Below, piece by piece: positions 63,301 through 64,000 of a stretch of 64,000 bases of DNA. The stretch is from Cladocopium goreaui. Taxonomy: Eukaryota > Sar > Dinophyceae > Suessiales > Symbiodiniaceae. The stretch spans positions 215,966 through 279,965 of the forward strand of contig CAMXCT020002702.1 of the NCBI GenBank assembly GCA_947184155.2. Reading direction: 5' to 3'. The notes beneath the pieces were generated by a model. It was not told the origin of the DNA. It saw only the letters and a list, made by a program, of their open reading frames with translations, and searched no databases. How positions within the stretch are numbered: the stretch's first letter is position 1; every line of letters starts with the position of its first letter. Both the position numbers and the translations under genes were made by a program.

Positions 63301-64000
63301 TGGCCGGATACAATTGTTGTTGAGTAGATCCATCATCATTTGTGTCCTTTCTTTAGATATACTGTATATATCCCAACACTTCGTTGGTTGAATGCCTTCA
63401 TGTTGGCCCCTGATCTGCCCCCAGTTTCGTTGCGTAAGGCGGGCACTTCGGAGCTGCGACGCGCCATCCAAGAGCAGTGCCGGCGGCAGGATGCCTTCTG
63501 CCTGGGGTTGTATATGGAGGTTTCCAAAAATGGGGGTACCCCAAAGCATTGGGAAAACCCATTGATCATCACCAATAACTTGGATGATAACTTGGGTTAC
63601 CCCCCATTTTAGACAACCTTTAGAGGGATCACCACACCCCCTTGCAGCCGCTTGCAACCTCGATCAGCCAGTCTCCATAGGAGCTTATCGAGCACCAAGC
63701 GGCCGAGAATGCACCGCTACTGGAGGCGGGAGAGGGTGACTTTGGGTCACCCCCAAAAGGCTGGCTGAATGCTGGGTGAAGAAAAACAAAAACAAAGCTG
63801 ATCGCATGAGAAAACGGAAATATCACCATGGTCCATCAGATTTGAATATCTCTTGCAATCTTCATTTCGACAGTCATACCAACATTTTTATTTGTTAGAC
63901 TATTACCTATAGTACTTCCAGAAGGGGGTTCCTTTCGCTCACACGTTGCGAGGCACTGCGCAGCGCCAGCGCGGAGCAAAGCCAGCAGCTCCAGAGCCTC
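20287..64000 (+). CDS. Giant repeated coiled-coil protein gene, about 61 exons, 3' end outside the window
   Basis: The gene is a long series of 40-132 nt exons coding for charged, heptad-like helices. The basic cassette is: A, (G)VADVKVFARELSEKA type, about 95 nt, phase 1-0; B, ELIEQQAAEHVSKLE, 45 nt, 0-0; C, SDSECHQQLDFLSR and ending LSEARR, 85 nt, 0-1; D, (G)IVAEVESCRSID(R), 40 nt, 1-2; E, RRLDARVERAAGTALQCSE, 77 nt, 2-1. Codons split between exons are Gly (C/D and E/A) and usually Arg (D/E). Each cassette adds up to a multiple of three. Extra 0-0 exons are inserted in some cassettes. The sequence suggests a fibrous or scaffold protein; no motor, kinase, membrane or targeting domain is seen. 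The family is not recognised. About 1,300 codons are visible. Nearly every exon starts after AG and with G; donors are mixed GC, GA and GT. Start and stop are not identified. Confidence 0.8.
21782..25737 (+). CDS. Coiled-coil gene, divergent second cassette
   Basis: Exons: A 21782-21876 (STKLQEMGTSFEEHKKDLL, same 95-nt length as other A exons, but the expected donor after TTG is not GT, GC or GA); B 22540 to about 22588 (ELLRKMAELNQKLLR, donor unclear); 24921-24967 (AYFESQLRSLRAEMR, phase 0-2, GA donor); C-like 25408-25469 (QLEELAASANRSENAR, phase 2-1, GC donor); E-like 25672-25737 (QELTQRLERVASEAT, phase 1-1, GT donor). Phases still chain correctly, but this part departs from the regular cassette and may be older or partly decayed. 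Confidence 0.5.
23577..23834 (-). CDS. Minus-strand protein-like frame inside an intron
   Basis: The frame includes YEGLALLGHIEKKQVAFRPR and GGHQFDDTIIASKKLFQ, with a globular-looking composition. A further minus-strand piece upstream (about 24000-23886) reads RLEVRHRALPGYVVDIATDA, beginning after a CTTCCTTAG acceptor. They may be two exons of a minus-strand gene or a decayed insertion. No family was recognised. Confidence 0.3.
   Translation of the reverse strand: MVNSVKLPEGWEMTWPIYEGLALLGHIEKKQVAFRPRFGGHQFDDTIIASKKLFQGTKFHPFPRARRSEKSTKSVSLDRWLYTSI
24115..24264. mobile_element. MITE-like element with terminal inverted repeats
   Basis: Left arm 24115-24145 and right arm 24238-24264 are inverted copies of about 27 bp (CATTATGATTGTTGTTTAAC...), broken only by a 3-base insertion in the left arm. 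The spacer is about 92 bp, AT-rich. No convincing target duplication is seen. It could fold into a strong hairpin. Confidence 0.5.
26170..29214 (+). CDS. Coiled-coil gene cassette 3 (A' B' C' b C D E)
   Basis: Exons: 26170-26240 (TEQQLQDLRQQQRAEME, GA); 26986-27033 (EQLERLRDEIAVKAGK, GA); 27111-27170 (EAKAQSEALAQLSRKLQ, GC); 27596-27637 (ELLERCCETSSEVE, GC); 28294-28378 (VLKIADGERAMLLEQLSR, GC); 28834-28873 (FLAEVDSCRSAN, GT); 29138-29214 (QLEDSLRRMDARVESLSS, GC). The seven exons total 423 nt, or 141 codons. All but the first are duplicated at 54,035-56,236. Confidence 0.8.
28466..28566. repeat. (TA)n-rich tract
   Basis: About 100 bp of interrupted TATA/TACATA sequence in an intron. The copy-2 intron has a shorter tract near 55,080-55,125. 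Confidence 0.8.
29658..31524 (+). CDS. Coiled-coil gene cassette 4 (A B C D E)
   Basis: Exons: A 29658-29749 (92 nt, VADVKAAAREAEKSQLQF, GT); B 30203-30247 (ELLERRAYESSAKME, GC); C 30449-30533 (ALRLADAERQRQLEQLS, GC); D 30987-31026 (IVAEVESCRSID, GA); E 31448-31524 (QLEEALRRLDARVERAAG, GT). Total 339 nt, in frame. It is the counterpart of 56,716-58,953. Confidence 0.85.
31693..32022 (+). mobile_element. 330-bp insertion with 10-bp target duplication, possible SINE
   Basis: Copy 1 of the duplication has 330 bp that copy 2 lacks at 59,135-59,160. The insertion is bordered by the direct repeat GGGATGATTT (31683-31692 and 32013-32022), consistent with a target site duplication. Inside, TGGCCGAGTGG near 31739 fits a tRNA A-box. 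GGTTCTCAG near 31845 is only a weak B-box. A perfect hairpin arm pair (TATCACTGAGAAC and its inverse) lies at 31828-31858. The insertion is well supported; the SINE assignment is tentative. Confidence 0.55.
32284..37345 (+). CDS. Coiled-coil gene cassette 5 (A B C D E), split by a 2.8-kb insertion
   Basis: Exons: A 32284-32378 (ARELSEKALSQSRDLM, GA); B 33002-33046 (ELIEQQAAEHVSKLE, GC); C 36238-36322 (CHQQLDFLSRAFADLSE, GC); D 36974-37013 (IFAEVESCQSSD, GA); E 37269-37345 (KLEEHVRRMENKLERLSS, GC). Total 342 nt. The B-C intron is 3.2 kb here against 374 bp in the paralogous copy (60,136-60,511), because of an inserted segment that carries its own gene. Confidence 0.85.
33692..33711 (+). other. 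Possible relic dinoflagellate spliced-leader sequence
   Basis: This 20-bp stretch starts TCCGTA, has CCA next and ends CTCAAG, matching both ends of the 22-nt dinoflagellate spliced leader, with a two-base gap and mismatches in the middle. It lies 56 bp before the ATG of the embedded gene. Relic leaders mark genes that went through a trans-spliced mRNA and back into DNA. The match is partial, so chance cannot be excluded. Confidence 0.3.
33767..34969 (+). CDS. Small single-pass membrane protein with basic Ser-rich tail, embedded in an intron
   Basis: Exon 1 is 33767-34286 and exon 2 is 34815-34969, ending at TGA; together they give 224 codons. The ATG has a good context (GCGCCATGG). Residues 1-20 form a membrane segment (LLIPLVMACTSLWFY), followed by a basic stretch (RKRLRRLLPDFYADKV). 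The rest is polar, with Lys/Ser/Arg repeats such as KKKSRSHSKQSRSGSK in exon 1 and RQGSKGSKGSSHRRG in exon 2. This shared style supports the join at GAGG|GT. Read-through instead of splicing would end at TAG 34385-34387. The function is not recognised; an anchored protein with a basic cytoplasmic tail is likely. It is on the same strand as the host gene and absent from the paralogous intron. Confidence 0.6.
37743..44968 (+). CDS. Coiled-coil gene cassette 6 (A' B' C' b' B C D E)
   Basis: Exons: 37743-37837 (LAEAKALAQQSAEKAQQH, GA); 38489-38536 (DHLKHLREELSSNFAK, GA); 38707-38778 (EAKAQSDAIALLARKQEL, GT); 39473-39523 (AGTSELRRTVEAQFRRQ, GA); 40956-41000 (ELIEHQAAENAPKLE, GC); 42568-42652 (QGKQLQSLGKSLAELSE, GC); 42983-43022 (ISADVEKCQSAS, GC); 44892-44968 (RLEEELQHALAKIEKVSS, GC). 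Total 513 nt, or 171 codons. It is the longest cassette, with three extra in-phase exons. In its E exon the conserved Cys is replaced by Ser (NQSFE). Confidence 0.82.
39585..39635. repeat. (TA)n microsatellite
   Basis: TATA run in the intron after the exon at 39473-39523. Confidence 0.85.
39695..40915 (+). other. 1.2-kb insertion in a coiled-coil gene intron
   Basis: The intron between the b' and B exons is 1.4 kb here but 191 bp in copy 2 (63,490-63,680). Alignment is lost just after GGGATCACCACACC (39677-39690; copy 2 near 63,627). It returns before the acceptor at 40,955. No coding frame was recognised inside. It contains a telomere-like stretch at 40,709-40,797. Confidence 0.5.
40709..40797. 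repeat. Degenerate telomere-like sequence
   Basis: It contains ATTTAGGG, GTTTAGGGG and ATTTAGGG plus variants such as GGTTTTA and GGTTGGGGTTT within 90 bp. TTTAGGG is the telomere unit reported for dinoflagellates. The stretch is too degenerate to be certain. Confidence 0.4.
41060..41400. repeat. Degenerate 12-15 bp minisatellite (CTGACATTCTAT)
   Basis: More than 20 imperfect units of the CTGACATTNTAT type. A minus-strand open frame across it, with repeated CQ pairs, reflects the repeat and is not a gene. Confidence 0.85.
41398..41590. repeat. Repeat of GCTGGCAAGCTCGC
   Basis: Three near-copies of GCTGGCAAGCTCGC at about 41400, 41490 and 41530, plus a weaker one near 41570, are separated by GAGAGA-type GC-rich sequence. 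It directly follows the CTGACATT minisatellite. Confidence 0.6.
42040..42490. repeat. Degenerate AATAATAGGGAAA minisatellite
   Basis: About 30 imperfect units built on GGGAAATAATAG, ending about 80 bp before the C exon at 42568. Confidence 0.85.
43715..44600. repeat. Degenerate tandem repeat rich in GAGGTCCTTGCATGAAGATC
   Basis: Units of roughly 60-100 bp recur with the cores AAGAGGTCCTTGCATGAAG and AGATCTTG. On the minus strand several long frames stay open and give recurring peptides such as KIFMQGPLTEDFSRIST and KIFMQGPLGEGFRRIST. Similar repeated peptide runs, as I recall, appear among predicted Symbiodinium proteins. It lies in a long intron, antisense to the host gene. Confidence 0.7.
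45142..47484 (+). CDS. Coiled-coil gene cassette 7 (A B C D E)
   Basis: Exons: A 45142-45203 (VAEVKGFARQLVESSV, shortened to 62 nt if the GA donor is used); B 45721 to about 45744 (EQLERRIE, donor uncertain); C 45984-46068 (DHQQQLERLWRSHMDLTE, GA); D 46349-46388 (LTGELEKCQSVE, GC); E 47408-47484 (QFEEAIRRVDGKVDRVAA, GC). C, D and E have the standard lengths. A and B are irregular, and their ends need transcript data. With the ends given, the cassette totals 288 nt and stays in frame. Confidence 0.7.
47795..47960. repeat. AT-rich tandem repeat at the copia insertion site
   Basis: Repeated TATATATATGAT units. The copia 5' LTR begins directly at its end, and TATAT also follows the 3' LTR. Confidence 0.9.
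47961..48142 (+). repeat. Copia 5' LTR
   Basis: 182 bp, TG...CA. It differs from the 3' LTR only at 48090 (A here, G there). Confidence 0.95.
48143..48153 (+). promoter_or_regulatory. Primer binding site
   Basis: TGGTAGC directly after the 5' LTR is the complement of a tRNA 3' end GCTACCA, as in initiator methionine tRNA used by copia elements. Confidence 0.7.
48216..48956 (+). CDS. Copia gag-like capsid protein, truncated
   Basis: The start is at 48216 or at the Met at 48276 (MDTRDPFRDLTFDGRPGQ). The helical core RKVILSVAALEDKNQHLAG ... LTVLECLDKHY ... FLFHLKKRPHEGTTAFSARF fits copia gag. A basic run KAKKRKKGDDKRR and an acidic, proline-rich tail follow. No CCHC zinc knuckle remains, because the frame is cut by the internal deletion near 48,885; the last residues to 48,956 are out of frame with pol. 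Confidence 0.75.
   Translation: MAPSGANNCNLDSPVHRCVWMMDTRDPFRDLTFDGRPGQYREFRRKVILSVAALEDKNQHLAGPKLLSRLSDEAWRCTEHLSIAEVRSDRGWLTVLECLDKHYRHLPEVELHESIDDFLFHLKKRPHEGTTAFSARFKTALSRLETLIHQEREASKAKKRKKGDDKRRLTPASPVESSLEDSYDSPANPSEHAEQTDDTEEEPAQPPPSEPAEPSAPQPAAETGVGILQRLHVPLLSRRPETSARG
48703..50664 (+). pseudogene. Copia pol: post-integrase linker and reverse transcriptase
   Basis: Meaningful sequence begins near 48,885 with VSYNGYMYRCSPEGLRPL, which in full copia elements follows integrase. The frame upstream of that is a shadow of gag. A long acidic linker precedes the RT (KARWVLVWKK, KARLVLVGWQDPELG, ADIKTAFLSGD, AAYGLAEAPRAWF). The catalytic box reads GVHVDDIIGG (HVDD for YVDD). The true frame is lost near 50,540, within GGAAAAGGAAG. 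It would copy element RNA to DNA. Confidence 0.85.
50510..51361 (+). CDS. Copia RNase H, in a shifted frame
   Basis: It continues the RT from about 50,545: CAGQLAWVANATRPDQSF is the RT-RNase H connection. RNase H acidic motifs follow: TDAGWGTRSNGESQGG, SSVAAETLAG and DSKGFYDAV, then NNLRMSADCLTKLKGD at the end. The stop is at 51359-51361. A one-base shift against the RT frame disables a single polyprotein. Confidence 0.85.
   Translation: MNLSQQSSMEKEDSLPNASIMRTCAGQLAWVANATRPDQSFLASFLQGVQDKGTVAHLQMYNKAVREMKERKVCLRFPAGIPLKQLRIMCITDAGWGTRSNGESQGGYVLCLTVPKMFERVRAPCWIVDWQSKKLRRVVRSSVAAETLAGQNGLDAIEAFQALMLETIYGVTPKQFREMTPDDPAALVLDSKGFYDAVTRSCCSQAISQERRLQIDYSIAKETTIKQNIILFWVNNLRMSADCLTKLKGDTKPLFEILEQCSYEITMSTQSGKKEKKELMSPQ
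51536..52387 (+). CDS. Copia extra ORF after pol, unknown function
   Basis: The frame lies between RNase H and the 3' LTR, 283 codons from the first ATG or 238 from the Met at 51674 (MSQPNKKAMTSALETPLN), which fits the start of clean composition better. It contains EIVFISGLLHRTIAFNQGAK, YMIDEMKNMYEAGKGYPE and KGKVTMAVDLAMYLEAVGW. No membrane segment or signal peptide is seen, which argues against an envelope protein. It is intact although pol is broken. No family was recognised. Confidence 0.65.
   Translation: MHRLCQLKGCQNGVNERFCRLLQHPTFLKPAFSKRCRLCRPISQFAMSQPNKKAMTSALETPLNDGEIVFISGLLHRTIAFNQGAKVLASFRASLAPKQEHAPATYMIDEMKNMYEAGKGYPEVASAGMTDASKRRFDDAHEAESLASFSDWSAVHECGADGPPVPVTLKPYTEMMFNHVNKHVQPPEKDMTFSQWGKTECQLPKVQDLKLNYKQLISKANSDAELRDYLVWLKGRFGTNETGEPKGKVTMAVDLAMYLEAVGWSPCKDNGSTAVAFSRKFKD
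52421..52437 (+). promoter_or_regulatory. Possible polypurine tract
   Basis: The bases before the 3' LTR end in ATGGAGGGCG, a modest purine stretch where plus-strand priming would begin. A stronger A/G run lies at 52398-52410. Confidence 0.35.
52438..52619 (+). repeat. Copia 3' LTR
   Basis: 182 bp, TG...CA, 181 of 182 bases identical to the 5' LTR. It is followed by TATATATATA. Confidence 0.95.
52861..56236 (+). CDS. Coiled-coil gene cassette 8 (A B' C' b C D E)
   Basis: Exons: A 52861-52955 (VSEAKAFARQAVENVVVQ, GT); 54035-54082 (GA); 54228-54287 (GC); 54654-54695 (ELLERCRETSSEVE, GT); 55274-55358 (VLKIADSERATLLEQLSR, GC); 55977-56016 (FLAEVDSCRSAN, GT); 56160-56236 (GC). Total 447 nt. The A exon lies just after the copia insertion. 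From 54035 on, every exon pairs with cassette 3 with the same length. In the E exon only the AG at 56158-56159 is a usable acceptor, because an upstream in-frame TAA excludes a longer exon. Confidence 0.82.
52956..54034. other. Intron holding the left edge of duplication copy 2
   Basis: No exon was found. Similarity to 26,650-26,985 starts near 53,550. A short TATATT repeat lies at 53,690-53,725. Confidence 0.5.
56716..58953 (+). CDS. Coiled-coil gene cassette 9 (A B C D E)
   Basis: Exons: A 56716-56807 (92 nt, GC); B 57434-57478 (GC); C 57670-57754 (SADAERQRQLEQLS, GT); D 58400-58439 (IVAEVESCRSID, GT); E 58877-58953 (GT). Total 339 nt. It is the paralogue of cassette 4 with equal exon lengths. 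Three of its five donors use a different second base from the copy at 29,658-31,524 (A, C and D). Confidence 0.85.
59392..61523 (+). CDS. Coiled-coil gene cassette 10 (A B C D E)
   Basis: Exons: A 59392-59486 (GA); B 60092-60136 (ELIEQQGAEHGSKLE, GC); C 60511-60595 (HQQLDSLSRGVAELSEARR, GC); D 61226-61265 (ISAEVESCQSSD, GA); E 61447-61523 (KLEEHLRRMENKLERLSS, GC). Total 342 nt. It is the paralogue of cassette 5, here without the 2.8-kb insertion in the B-C intron. The A exons of the two copies differ at 4 of 95 bases. Confidence 0.85.
61930..64000 (+). CDS. Coiled-coil gene cassette 11, cut by the window end
   Basis: Exons: 61930-62024 (GA); 62751-62798 (DHLKHLREELSSSFAK, GA); 62941-63012 (EAKGQSDAITQLARKQEL, GT); 63439-63489 (AGTSELRRAIQEQCRRQ, GA); 63681-63725 (ELIEHQAAENAPLLE, GC); C from 63953, truncated. 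It is the paralogue of cassette 6. At 63439 the copies show how the acceptor is set: two extra bases lie upstream of the shared AG, so the exon must begin with GCGGGC. Confidence 0.82.

Larger units (their letters stand above)
53550..64000 (+). repeat. Segmental duplication, copy 2 (open at window end)
   Basis: Counterpart of 26,650-42,652. All 21 complete exon pairs have equal length; introns vary. The left edge lies in the intron between the A exon at 52,861 and the exon at 54,035. This is a tandem arrangement within one gene. Confidence 0.85.

Overview
The window reads as nuclear DNA of a dinoflagellate of the Symbiodinium type. The evidence is: very small exons in long introns, nearly all on the + strand; acceptors that almost always read AG|G; splice donors of the GC, GA and GT kinds used side by side; a retroelement joining a cytosine-C5 methyltransferase domain to a reverse transcriptase, a combination known from dinoflagellates; and TTTAGGG-like and TATA-rich simple repeats. 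No rRNA, confident tRNA, CRISPR array or bacterial-type operon was seen.

Layout. 1-3.4 kb: a broken methyltransferase/reverse transcriptase/RNase H retroelement, then a 77-bp exact repeat pair (3303-3379 and 4018-4094) around a small reading frame. 4.9-6.9 kb: exons of an unrecognised gene. 7.7-11.6 kb: exons of a PAN/Apple-domain gene ending in a cysteine-rich exon. 11.7-14.6 kb: a well-supported MPDU1-like PQ-loop membrane protein gene in at least ten exons. 15.3-15.8 kb: a 0.5-kb CATA microsatellite. 17.5-19.2 kb: open reading islands on the minus strand of unknown meaning.

20.3-64 kb: one very large + strand gene, open at the window end, for a long coiled-coil protein. About 61 exons are recognisable. 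They repeat a cassette of five exons (here A-B-C-D-E, about 95, 45, 85, 40 and 77 nt; 114 codons) whose intron phases run 1-0, 0-0, 0-1, 1-2, 2-1. Some cassettes have extra in-phase exons. On top of this sits a duplication of about 26.9 kb: exons from 26,986 to 42,652 recur from 54,035 to the window end, and all 21 complete exon pairs have identical lengths while introns differ greatly.

Insertions into introns of this gene include a young Ty1/copia element (47,961-52,619; 182-bp LTRs differing at one base) that lacks protease and integrase but carries an extra reading frame after pol; a 330-bp insertion with a 10-bp target duplication; a 2.8-kb insertion carrying a separate two-exon membrane-protein gene with a possible relic spliced-leader sequence; and a 1.2-kb insertion with telomere-like sequence. 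Several degenerate minisatellites lie between 41 and 44.6 kb.

The host genes show no obvious pathway link. They sit head-to-tail on one strand, as is common in dinoflagellates. Exon edges are read by eye from frame, splice dinucleotides and comparison between copies; no transcript data were available.
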